Assembly (NCBI GenBank): GCA_964363305.1
Contig: CAYIHX010000035.1
Coordinates: 1-40,255 of the forward strand
From: CAYIHX01 sp964363305
GTDB lineage: Bacteria > Bdellovibrionota > UBA1018
DNA: 40,255 nucleotides
Direction: 5' to 3'
Each line of letters begins with the position of its first letter. The first letter of the stretch is position 1. Below are positions 22,398-31,195 of this stretch, piece after piece. The position numbers and the translations under genes were made by a program. A model generated the notes under the pieces. The model saw only the letters and a program-made list of their open reading frames with translations. It made no database searches and was not told the DNA's origin.

Positions 22398-25300
22398 CTA
22401 CAAATCGATCTCAATAAATTGTCCGCCGCAGAAATAGCGAAGGGCCGTGGCACGAGAACCATCGGTTGGCACGAGGTCGATGATCTCGCAGCCACCGACT
22501 CCGGCAGTCTTATGCCGCGCCAACTTCCGAAGTTCACCCGGACTCTCCGCACTCAAGGCCTCGGTGGCGACGCCTTGGAGCACCTCGGTAGTCAAAGAGG
22601 CTCCTGCTTGCTCCGGAAGAATCAACGTTCCTTGAACGCCAGGAACATGCACCGTACGCGCTTCATGCATTCTCGTGTCCGCGGCACGAACTGCTCCCGT
22701 CCCTTGATCAAATGCGTGCAGGTAGTATCGAGACCGATAGAAACCTGAGACTGTCCCGCCCGAATCGGCATCGACTGAGATCAGCTCGCGTGCACCATCG
22801 CCTGGCCGAAGGGTGGGCTGGGTATAGCTTCGAACGATCCCATCAAAGAACAAAGCGAAGATGCGCAGGCGCCCGGCAGTGCTGGCCTCCCAAAATACGC
22901 TCCAGGAGTTTGAAGTTCGAACCGAAGGGAGCAGCCCCAAATATTGGTAATCCGCCATCGCAAGCCGACTCTCCCGAAACGGTAGAAGAGTTCCATCCAC
23001 AAACGGAATGACGGAAAAATCTCCGAGAAATCCCTCGCCTCGAAAAAGTAAAATCGACTCACCTCGGCCGAGAAATTGGCGCAGAAGATATTTTTCCTCC
23101 TCCCTCACTGGAATGACGAGCCGCAGGCAGCCCGAGGTCGAAACCAAATCCCCCGGAAGGACGCGATACAGCCGCGAATTCTCGGCCGACCGCATCCGAT
23201 CGGCTGCACTCTCCCATGGGTTCACAGGAGGAAGATCAGCCTCCGGCACCTTTCCACGCGCGATAAAATGCGGGACCTTGCGTCCTCGATAGGTCGACCA
23301 AACAAGTTCCCGACTGGGAACGGCTACCTCTGTCGAAAACCCGCTTCTTCGCTCTGAATTTTCCCGAAGGTCCCGATCAAAGTATCGAACTGAAAATCTC
23401 TTCGTCGCGGGATCAGCAACGGCGACGATGTACTCCATGAGGGAATCTCCATCGGTATCCAGGCAATCGAACGAAATGAGGCGTTCCGACTGCGTATCCA
23501 ATTTGATGATCGAGCTACCTGGCTTGAGCCCCCCCTCCTTCTCGCGGTTCAAAACCGAGAGAACGAGCGTTCCCGCCTCCTGATGAATCCCCAGATAGCC
23601 ACCGTCAGCGCAGGCAATGGGCTTAAAAGAGGTGGCGGGCAGAGCGGCAGGATCCAGAATACCACTCGAAAGGACTCGCACACCGGGACGCAATGACGAG
23701 GCCCTCTCGATTGGCCCCACAGGGACCACAAACTCAACCGACTTCTCAAAGCGGCTAGTCGCGAATCCCGGACCGGAAATTTCCACCGGAAGCTGATACT
23801 CCGCCGATGGCTCCTCGCCGTCAGACCAGGTCACCTCAACCTCTAAAACTCGTTCTTCGTTCTCGCCCCAGCCATCAAACTGAAATGCCCGAGGAAAAAT
23901 TCGAAGCACGCTGGCAACGCCATCACGGGCCTTCGGTTCGCCCAGGTTCACCACTACAGGGCCCGGCGCTGCTCCCCATTCGTTTTTGAGGGCCATCCGA
24001 AGCGTCGACCTCGGGAGCACATTCGATCTCAGGGCATCCCAGCTCAAGAAAAGAGGGCCCTTCTGAGTAGGTCGAATGAGGGGCCGGATCGGAAGCGCCA
24101 CAGCACTCGCGAGGTCCAGATTTCCCCCCAAAGTAGTCTTCGGAAACGGATCACTCATCCCCGTTGGAAGACGATGGGGACGTGCCCCAGCCAGCACACG
24201 TGCCTTCGCTTCCCGAGCGGAATAACCAAGATTCAACAAGCGGGTTATGCCGGCCGTCACGTACGGGGCAGACATCGACGTTCCGTTTTTGAAATCGTAC
24301 CCTTTCCGCTCCGTAAAAACCGATGGGTAAAGCGTTCTCAACCAGGTGCTGAGGATACCGTGTCCCGGCGCCGCGATGTCGACCGCATCCCCATAATTAG
24401 AAAAATAAGAAATGGAGCCATCCGACGAATGCGAGGCAACGCAAAGGACGCCCGCATAGGTGCAGGGATATACGGGGGTCCGAGAGGACTGATTCCCGGC
24501 TGCCGCGACGACGACCACACCTCGCGACAGGGCGAGTTCGACCATCCGACGCATGAGGGTTGAATCGTCTCGGATCGAGTAGCCGAGCGAAAGATTAATC
24601 ACCTGGGCGCCGGCACGCAACGCATAGAGCACTCCACGGGCGAAATGGTCCGCTTCAGCCGTGATCTTTGTAAATTCATCGCCACTCGGCACGGGAAGCT
24701 CAGTCGATGCCGATCCTCGGTCGCTCCCGATCACCTTGACGGGAATGAGCTCCACGTTCTCGATCGCCCCCTGAACAAACCCCTGAGCGGCAATGATGCC
24801 GCTCACGTGAGTACCATGACCCACCTCATCTGACGGATCGGGGCGTCCGGCTACGCCCGTGCGAACATCCTTCGCACCGAGAACGCTCCAACCGTGACAG
24901 TCTCTGGGATAACCATTGCCGTCCGCATCGATCTTCGCGAATTGGCGATGGCACGCCTCCTTGTCTGGAATTGTGTTCATGCAGGCATGGTAACGAGCTT
25001 CGGCCTCGCACTCCGGGCCACTGGTTCGGAGGGTTCGTGAAAAAGCCGGATGCCCGAGATCGATCCCGGTATCCACGACCGCTACCTTGATCTTTCGCTC
25101 TGGATTCTCCGTCGGCAAGCCTTTGAGGCCGATGTCCTCGCCGGCTCGCCCCCGCACTCCCAGTACCTCAATGTCGCTGAGTTCGATCTCTTGCGAAAAA
25201 CCGTTGTTATCCAACGCCCATTGCTCCGAGTTCGTCTGGGTCTCGGCGAAAGGATTGACCTCAACGCGGCCGTAAGCACGAAGGTCGGGGTGACCCTCTA

Positions 25301-25523
25301 CCTCAAGTTTCAGCGCCCGGGAGAAATCCTGTCCAATCGCCTGCCCGAGGTAAGCCGCCTCTCCTCCATCAAACACCGGCGCAACGCTTTTCACCCCCCT
25401 CACCGCAGTCAACTGCGCTGCTGTAACCCGTTCATGAGGAAACAGAATGACACTGGCCTCGGCGATCCTACTCAAGCTCAGGCCGAACAACGAAATCAAA
25501 CTGAAATGCCTCAGTCGCTTCAT
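22398..25523 (-). CDS. Secreted subtilisin-like serine protease (S8) with C-terminal beta-rich region
   Basis: Exported endopeptidase of 1041 residues. Residues 1-23 are a signal peptide. A propeptide-like part runs to about 115. The S8 domain has Asp151 (VAVVDTGID), His236 (GHGTHVSG), oxyanion Asn344 (AAAGNQ) and Ser416 (NGTSMSAPYV), so the triad is complete. An insert at about 165-215 carries four Cys and a calcium-loop-like DADGNG. After about 480 come beta-rich regions, with DTDGDSLMEYIV resembling FG-GAP/VCBS repeats, which hints at a beta-propeller. The ATG overlaps the stop of the 1117-residue gene as ATGA, so the two are coupled. Maturation by self-cleavage is expected of the family. 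Confidence 0.95.
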   Translation of the reverse strand: MKRLRHFSLISLFGLSLSRIAEASVILFPHERVTAAQLTAVRGVKSVAPVFDGGEAAYLGQAIGQDFSRALKLEVEGHPDLRAYGRVEVNPFAETQTNSEQWALDNNGFSQEIELSDIEVLGVRGRAGEDIGLKGLPTENPERKIKVAVVDTGIDLGHPAFSRTLRTSGPECEAEARYHACMNTIPDKEACHRQFAKIDADGNGYPRDCHGWSVLGAKDVRTGVAGRPDPSDEVGHGTHVSGIIAAQGFVQGAIENVELIPVKVIGSDRGSASTELPVPSGDEFTKITAEADHFARGVLYALRAGAQVINLSLGYSIRDDSTLMRRMVELALSRGVVVVAAAGNQSSRTPVYPCTYAGVLCVASHSSDGSISYFSNYGDAVDIAAPGHGILSTWLRTLYPSVFTERKGYDFKNGTSMSAPYVTAGITRLLNLGYSAREAKARVLAGARPHRLPTGMSDPFPKTTLGGNLDLASAVALPIRPLIRPTQKGPLFLSWDALRSNVLPRSTLRMALKNEWGAAPGPVVVNLGEPKARDGVASVLRIFPRAFQFDGWGENEERVLEVEVTWSDGEEPSAEYQLPVEISGPGFATSRFEKSVEFVVPVGPIERASSLRPGVRVLSSGILDPAALPATSFKPIACADGGYLGIHQEAGTLVLSVLNREKEGGLKPGSSIIKLDTQSERLISFDCLDTDGDSLMEYIVAVADPATKRFSVRYFDRDLRENSERRSGFSTEVAVPSRELVWSTYRGRKVPHFIARGKVPEADLPPVNPWESAADRMRSAENSRLYRVLPGDLVSTSGCLRLVIPVREEEKYLLRQFLGRGESILLFRGEGFLGDFSVIPFVDGTLLPFRESRLAMADYQYLGLLPSVRTSNSWSVFWEASTAGRLRIFALFFDGIVRSYTQPTLRPGDGARELISVDADSGGTVSGFYRSRYYLHAFDQGTGAVRAADTRMHEARTVHVPGVQGTLILPEQAGASLTTEVLQGVATEALSAESPGELRKLARHKTAGVGGCEIIDLVPTDGSRATALRYFCGGQFIEIDL

Positions 25524-28500
25524 AATCCGTCCGTGAAGAATCTTCCGTAGATCTCAAACGAAGAAATTCCCATTCGGGCGACGATATCCCGATAGATTCC
25601 CATGCCGATCTCGTTGTCGTAGTGACCCACAGTGTCCGAGACATACTCGCCACTCTCCGAAAAATCACCGTTCCGAAACCCCGATACCCGAGTGAGAAAA
25701 AAATACTCATTCGGATCGACGTTCTCGAGGACACGACCTGCACCGAGATTGCCCACGAGAATGCTGAAAATTTTCTGGTAATCTCCCAGGCGTTCGCGAG
25801 CATCCGAACTCAATCCACGCTGACGAAGATGCATCAATTCGGTGATCCACGGAGGGGAACAAACCCTTCCGGTCCAATCACGGTACCAGATATTGGGAGG
25901 CCGGTGAGAAAGCTGGCTCCGCATATTACAAACGAAACGAAGACGCTCCCATCCATATAAATCGACCAGCCAAATAAAAGCCTCACGATGCGTCCTGGGC
26001 GTCATGAGTTTCTTGACCACCTCGTCAAGGCCCTTTGGATAAAGGACGACCGTAGTCTCGAGCTGATAGAGTTGAAGCGTCGACGCGTGCTCGAAGAGCT
26101 CACGCCGAAAAAGCGTTCGCCCCTCGCGGATCGGCGCCAGCGCACGTTCGATCGTCGAGAAGATGTCAAAAAGCCGAGCATGAGTCGTCCGCCAGCCCCG
26201 GTACACCTGCTCGATCATCCCGACGGCCTGAAGGGGGCGCCCGGGCGTCACCTCACCCTGCGCGGAAATCGCCATCATCGTCGAGCTTCCACCGACGGCA
26301 TTCCCGGAATCCGCTGAGCCTGCACTCCCGATCGAGCCTCCGATGCCACCGGTCAGAGTGCTCACGACGTCAACGCCTAGACCGAATAGGTCCTTGCCAT
26401 CGCGGGTAACGGAACGCCGCATGTGCAGTGTTCGTTTGTTCGCTTCTCGATCATAGCCACCCTGGGGATCGGCCGGTGGATAGATATCGACCTCATGCTT
26501 CTGCGCCATGAGATCGCGCGACCAGGCAAGAAACTTAAAACGCGAGATATTGGCACGAGTGTCTTGAGTGACGGTATAGGGCCGGAAGTGGTCAGTGAGA
26601 ACCTCCGCTGAATTTCCCTGCAGGAGCGCGCGCAAGGCGCGCATGACTTGCCTGCGGGTGTCGGTGTCCGCGTTCTCGGTCTCCAGTTGAAAAAACTCCG
26701 TCGTTCCCTGACCATGCCGTTGCGTCCGCGTGAAACTGACGACCTGAATGTACAGGTTGATATCGATGCCAAAAGAGTAATCATCGACCCGACGGTCCTG
26801 CAGATAGATCTGAAAACCGGAAGCCGTCTTCCTGACAATCGTGCTTCGGGTAATTCGATAGTCTTTGTTCGCCTTGGTGCCGATGCTGAGTCCGATGACC
26901 TCCGCGATTGGAATCGTAAAATTCGCGGAAACTCCGGCACCGAACTTGATGTAATCGGTGATGATAAAGCTCTCGCCCACCGCGAGGTCTTCCATGAATT
27001 TCTCGAGATTCCCTTTCACCGAGGTATCGACTTCTGTTTTACAGTCAGCCTCTCGATCAAATGAAAACAGCAGAACCTTTTCCGCCGCGAGCCCGCCCCG
27101 AATCAACTCTCGCCGAAGGGCTTGGGCTTCGGCCTCCCCATTCGCCCGTTTGGCGTCATACTTGATGCGGGTATACTTCACCCCATCGATCTCGAATTCC
27201 ACGGCGTGGGCTGCTTCCGGTATCTCACACTCAATGTCGGGATTCAGCGCCGAGGCGAGGTTGGCCATGAAACTACTGACCGCCAAACGGCCCCAGTTCG
27301 TAGTCAAGGCAGTCGAGACATCACTGATCGGGCGAAGATGAGTGTAGGATCTCCCGATCTGAACGTTCGCGGTCATTCCCGGCACGACGTTCTGAATGCC
27401 ATCGAAACCGAGATACACTCCGGCATTGGCATCCGCACTGAGCGTGTCCACCAATTGCACCTGCGAGTCGCTTCCGAGCAGGGTTCCGGCCACCACCGAC
27501 CGGCTCGCATTGACGCTCAGCCCGAAAAGCGGCTTTGCCCAAACGCCTGTCGTCTGTTGAAAGCCATCTAATCCCCCTGTCCGAACCAAGTAGCTAGCAA
27601 CACCGTCATGCACCTCCTGCTGGTGCCGCGACACCGCTGAGCTTTCGTTTTCCAGGGTCAGCAAATTTGAGTTGATCTGCTTGAGCCCTTCTCCCAGCGC
27701 AGTCGAAATTCCCTCAACCAAAAAATAGCGCCACATCTGGGAAAAGCGGAGAGGCGGTAACGACGGTTTTTCGAAAAAATTCTGCGGATAGCCGCTGTAG
27801 TCATGCGCGGTCAGCTGTCCGTTAACGACGTTTCCAAGATCGAGATGAGGATCCACCGGAAGAGAAGAGAACTCCGACTGCAATCCGAACAGTTCCACGA
27901 GGCCATTGCGCCGAGACTTGAGCCGCTCCGTCACCAATACTGAGACATCCGAAGGAAGTTTTGCATCCCCCACCGAGGCAGCGAGTTCAGCAGCCGTAAG
28001 GCGAGCGAGCCGTCGAACCGCCCACTTCAGATCAGAGAACGTGACGTCCGGAAACGCGTCCGAGAAGAGATACTCCAGCCAGATTCCCTCGCTGAAAAGA
28101 CGCCCGGTTGACCAGGCATACTGATTCACCTTTTCGGGTAAATCGGCGAGCACAAACGGAATGAGAAGAGCGCGAAAGACCCGGCGATCGCGCTGAACGC
28201 TCGGAGTGGTAAGCCCCCAATGCACGGTCTGGGTCTGAATTCTGCCCTTTTCCAGGACCACTCCCTGAAGCACGACCTCTGGGCGATCCGTCGGGTTTTC
28301 AACAATCCACCGAGCACGGGAGGTGAGGGTGCGATCCGCTAGCTTCTCAAGAAATTGATCGCGATCAGCAATCGAACCGAAGCTGATTTTCAAGCGACGG
28401 TAAGCCTTGGGATTCGAAACCCGATAGCCCATGCGACGAAGGATCGAGGCTCTCATCAAGGCCGATGGCGCGTTCAAGGCTGCCGTCAACGTGAAGGAGC

Positions 28501-28873
28501 GAAGAGTGCCATCCTGGGCGGGTGCATCCACGGAGACGCGAAAAAGGCCCCGAGGGCTTGCAAGCTGTGAATCAAAAGATACCTGGGCATCCTCGGCCGG
28601 GAAACTGTCCAGCTCTGGATCGACCCGAGGCAGCTCCTGCCGAGTGAACAGGATGCTCTCTCCGGGCGAGAGGGTATCGACTGGAAATCCCTCCCGGATC
28701 AGGCGAGTCGCCTCGGTCACGTCGATGGGGCGTCCCTGATACACGAGATCAGCCGCTGGTCGCTTGGCGAGGGGCGCCGTTGGCACCAAGACGGTGCCAG
28801 CATGGGCAATGCCCAGCATGAAAAAGCTGAAGCTCAAGCCCGCAGAAATAAAGAAAGTTAAAATCTTTTCCAT
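25520..28873 (-). CDS. Large exported protein of unknown function (1117 residues)
   Basis: I do not recognise this protein. An N-terminal signal peptide ends near residue 25 (GIAHAG). The mature part is mixed alpha/beta with few cysteines, so it is not a disulfide-rich toxin. A helical part spans about 230-330. A beta-strand-like middle (about 470-770) includes alternating runs such as SVNASRSVVAGTLLGSDSQV and SFGIDINLYIQVVSF. A Gly/Ser-rich linker (GGIGGSIGSAGSADSGNAVG) lies near 890, and a helical C-terminal part follows. No membrane anchor is evident. It shares 4 bp with the subtilase start. Its start codon is at the base of a hairpin. Substrate, partner or zymogen-handling factor for the protease are all possible. 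Confidence 0.85.
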   Translation of the reverse strand: MEKILTFFISAGLSFSFFMLGIAHAGTVLVPTAPLAKRPAADLVYQGRPIDVTEATRLIREGFPVDTLSPGESILFTRQELPRVDPELDSFPAEDAQVSFDSQLASPRGLFRVSVDAPAQDGTLRSFTLTAALNAPSALMRASILRRMGYRVSNPKAYRRLKISFGSIADRDQFLEKLADRTLTSRARWIVENPTDRPEVVLQGVVLEKGRIQTQTVHWGLTTPSVQRDRRVFRALLIPFVLADLPEKVNQYAWSTGRLFSEGIWLEYLFSDAFPDVTFSDLKWAVRRLARLTAAELAASVGDAKLPSDVSVLVTERLKSRRNGLVELFGLQSEFSSLPVDPHLDLGNVVNGQLTAHDYSGYPQNFFEKPSLPPLRFSQMWRYFLVEGISTALGEGLKQINSNLLTLENESSAVSRHQQEVHDGVASYLVRTGGLDGFQQTTGVWAKPLFGLSVNASRSVVAGTLLGSDSQVQLVDTLSADANAGVYLGFDGIQNVVPGMTANVQIGRSYTHLRPISDVSTALTTNWGRLAVSSFMANLASALNPDIECEIPEAAHAVEFEIDGVKYTRIKYDAKRANGEAEAQALRRELIRGGLAAEKVLLFSFDREADCKTEVDTSVKGNLEKFMEDLAVGESFIITDYIKFGAGVSANFTIPIAEVIGLSIGTKANKDYRITRSTIVRKTASGFQIYLQDRRVDDYSFGIDINLYIQVVSFTRTQRHGQGTTEFFQLETENADTDTRRQVMRALRALLQGNSAEVLTDHFRPYTVTQDTRANISRFKFLAWSRDLMAQKHEVDIYPPADPQGGYDREANKRTLHMRRSVTRDGKDLFGLGVDVVSTLTGGIGGSIGSAGSADSGNAVGGSSTMMAISAQGEVTPGRPLQAVGMIEQVYRGWRTTHARLFDIFSTIERALAPIREGRTLFRRELFEHASTLQLYQLETTVVLYPKGLDEVVKKLMTPRTHREAFIWLVDLYGWERLRFVCNMRSQLSHRPPNIWYRDWTGRVCSPPWITELMHLRQRGLSSDARERLGDYQKIFSILVGNLGAGRVLENVDPNEYFFLTRVSGFRNGDFSESGEYVSDTVGHYDNEIGMGIYRDIVARMGISSFEIYGRFFTDGL

Positions 28874-28894
28874 AGCCCCTGATGAAGGGGGCTA
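28873..28894 (-). promoter_or_regulatory. Hairpin over the ribosome binding site of the 1117-residue gene
   Basis: On the minus strand TAGCCCC and GGGGCTA form a perfect 7-bp stem around an 8-nt loop. The last A of the stem is the first base of the start codon, and the only Shine-Dalgarno-like bases (AGGGG) lie in the right arm. The structure would hide the ribosome site unless opened. Confidence 0.45.
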
Positions 28895-28960
28895 CCGAAC
28901 TTAACGTAGCGTGTCATCTTTTGATTTCAGCTCTCACCACCTATTGCACTCGATCAGATT

Positions 28961-30790
28961 TCACTGCCGAATGGGGTGTTGAGGGTCTCGCATATCCAGA
29001 CGTAAAACCTGCGGTTTTCCGGGAAAGCGCACGGTCACCAAGCCATCACCCGATGCCTCCATGAGGTCTCCGGTCGCCAGCGGCCAGCTTCGGGTGTCGT
29101 TTGGCCACACCTCACCACCAAAGGTGCGGATTCCGGTCAAGTCGCGGTTCTCGGGGAGGGCTCTAAAAACAACCTTGGTCCCGTCAGAAAGCCACGCCAC
29201 GGAGTCTCGATCCGCTCTCATCGGCCGACCCTCATTTCGACGAAGAATCCGGGCCACGAATAGATCGAAGGAGATCTCGCTTCGCTCCCGAACCTCCATC
29301 CAACCGAATTCCGTGCCTGCCTCAGCACATCCGGTTCCCAGGCAAGGAAGCTTTCTCGCTGCTACGTAGAACTCCGGAAAGCGGACGAAAACGAATTCCC
29401 GATGAACGATCTTCTCACTCGCGGGTATCGACGTAGGAATCACCGGGTTCAAGCCGCATACAAAACCTCGGCCCACGCAGAGGTTCGATCGGCTCGAATA
29501 CGAGCTATGACCATCAAATCGAATGAGCTCGTCCCGACGGAAGCTTTCACCGGCGGGCATCACCGTGGTCGGAACCGCCCAAACATCGTTTTCGCCCGTA
29601 CCGAGATCCCAACGATTGTCGTAACGCCCGCCGGCGCTGAGCACGAAATTTTTCGATGAAAAATAAATTTCCGGGCTCTGCGTATGAAACCGCTGCAAAA
29701 CAGCCGGACGGTCTCGATCCAGCTGCAAGCCCAGGAGATCCGCGGAAGGGAGATAGGACTGAATCGCGGCCATGAACATCACATGGTGCCCTAAGGCAGG
29801 TGTCGTACCGGCTGGCAATTTCGAAAAAATATCAAAATTGCCCGTTAACATCGTATATCGCGCGGACTCGGCGTCGGCCGTCCAAAAATTTTGCTCGTAC
29901 CAATACTTTCGTTTGCGCCGAAACGGCACGCTTCGTCTCAGATCGATGGCTTGCACGGAATACTTGGCTGCCAGATAATCCAGCACGATCGCGGCCGCGT
30001 CCCGAACTCGTTGATCTTGCGCGTACGTCGCCAAGTTGCCAATCGCGAAAAGCGCGTAATTTTGGTACGGCTTCGAGTGGAGTTCCGAAAAGTCCGTCCT
30101 AACAAACTGACCGAGATGATTCAAAAGCCACGCGGTCATTCCATTCGCGGCATTATCCCAGGGCAACGGATTCCCGCCTTCCCTGAGAGCGCGCTCATGC
30201 AAGAGCTCGTTGGTCAGATACCGGCTCGACTCCGTCATCAGGACGTGATTTTCGGTCTCCGGTCGCGTTCCGCAAATCCCGAACGAGACCTGGGTTCTGA
30301 CCTGGTTTCCTCGGGCGATCAGCAGCTGATCCAGCACCTTCGTGTAAGCCTGCTTCGATTTCGAGTCGGTTCGGAGCTTCAGATAATTTGCGATAGGTAC
30401 GAGCCCGGTGAGCATGAAATCGTAGTCGCCTTTTCTTCGGCAGACCCAGCCAATATCCTCAAAAGAGGATCCGAGCAGGGCATAGGGACGCGCGTCCGGG
30501 CTCAAAAGCGCGTCTAAGACCTCATCTACTTTTTGATTCCGAATCAGACGAGCCAACGCCTGCGGATAAAACTCCAACGGCTTGCCCGTCTCAAATGGAT
30601 GCAAGTCCCAATTCAAGAAAACATCGATGAGGAGGTCCCGACGCTCTTGAAGGTAGCGCTCGGATTCCTCGACGGTATGGGCGGCGTGAATCTTCGAGAA
30701 GTCGGCGGGCGTAGCCTGGGCGCTTCCCGTGGATGAAAAATAAATTCCGATTGAAAATAATGTAATAAAAAATTTCATTCGTTGTTGCAT
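28961..30790 (-). CDS. Exported protein of unknown function with helical then beta-rich halves
   Basis: About 609 residues. The likely start is MQQRMKFF (30790) or the second ATG four codons on (30778); an upstream TTG is unlikely because it would precede the signal peptide by 24 residues. The signal ends near GSAQA. The first half is helical with conserved-looking stretches ENHVLMTESSRYLTNELL and SKPYQNYALFAIGNLATYA. The second half is beta-rich, with SPEIYFSSKNFVLSAGGRYD and CVGRGFVCGLNPVIP plus several cysteines. A toroid-plus-beta-sandwich build is typical of some polysaccharide lyases, but I can point to no catalytic residues, so that is only a suggestion. It precedes the 1117-residue gene by 87 bp on the same strand. 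Confidence 0.8.
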   Translation of the reverse strand: MQQRMKFFITLFSIGIYFSSTGSAQATPADFSKIHAAHTVEESERYLQERRDLLIDVFLNWDLHPFETGKPLEFYPQALARLIRNQKVDEVLDALLSPDARPYALLGSSFEDIGWVCRRKGDYDFMLTGLVPIANYLKLRTDSKSKQAYTKVLDQLLIARGNQVRTQVSFGICGTRPETENHVLMTESSRYLTNELLHERALREGGNPLPWDNAANGMTAWLLNHLGQFVRTDFSELHSKPYQNYALFAIGNLATYAQDQRVRDAAAIVLDYLAAKYSVQAIDLRRSVPFRRKRKYWYEQNFWTADAESARYTMLTGNFDIFSKLPAGTTPALGHHVMFMAAIQSYLPSADLLGLQLDRDRPAVLQRFHTQSPEIYFSSKNFVLSAGGRYDNRWDLGTGENDVWAVPTTVMPAGESFRRDELIRFDGHSSYSSRSNLCVGRGFVCGLNPVIPTSIPASEKIVHREFVFVRFPEFYVAARKLPCLGTGCAEAGTEFGWMEVRERSEISFDLFVARILRRNEGRPMRADRDSVAWLSDGTKVVFRALPENRDLTGIRTFGGEVWPNDTRSWPLATGDLMEASGDGLVTVRFPGKPQVLRLDMRDPQHPIRQ

Positions 30791-30853
30791 TCCTACCGCT
30801 CTGGCAAATTGACTCGAAATTTCATAAGGGAACCCGCATTCTATGTTCAACCC

Positions 30854-31115
30854 ATGACCCTATTCAATGAGCTCTTCTTGCAGGGCGCTACCTGTCTGTG
30901 AATCGCGAAGCGTCGGCTCGCCTCCTCATCTATGTGGTGTCACCGGCTGTCATCTTTTTCGGTACCCTACAGGCCCCCCTCACCAGAGCCACCTTCAGCT
31001 TACCCCTGCTCCTTTTTGCCCTCTGTTCGACGGTAGCCCTCGTTACTCGATTTTTGACGCATCGCATATATAAATCAGGAACCGAGCACATCATCCTCGC
31101 CTTCCCGTCGCCCTC
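30854..31115 (+). pseudogene. Decayed 5' fragment of an AEC-family permease gene
   Basis: This stretch aligns by eye with the first 342 bases of the intact permease gene at 32524, about 85% identical, including an identical 33-base run. Two deletions break it: 43 bases after codon 9-10 (missing 32553-32595 of the copy) and 37 bases near the end (missing 32818-32854). Both shift the frame, and homology stops at 31115, leaving under half the gene. Many differences are silent third-position changes. About 17 bp before the ATG are also shared. A remaining open frame (to 31134) covers only permease residues 29-98 plus unrelated residues. It cannot encode a working transporter. Confidence 0.85.
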
Positions 31116-31195
31116 GGTCTATGTCGCTCGTTAAGTAGGTCGGGTTATTTCAACTTTTTGCATAAACTCGACATACTTGATATCCTTACGGGGCG

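Noticed and set aside
30791..30850. TTG start at 30850 for the 609-residue exported protein
   Set aside because: It would put 24 residues in front of the signal peptide and has no ribosome site.
30898..31134. 78-codon open frame within the permease relic as a real small gene
   Set aside because: It is the surviving frame of the decayed permease and its last residues come from frameshifted sequence.
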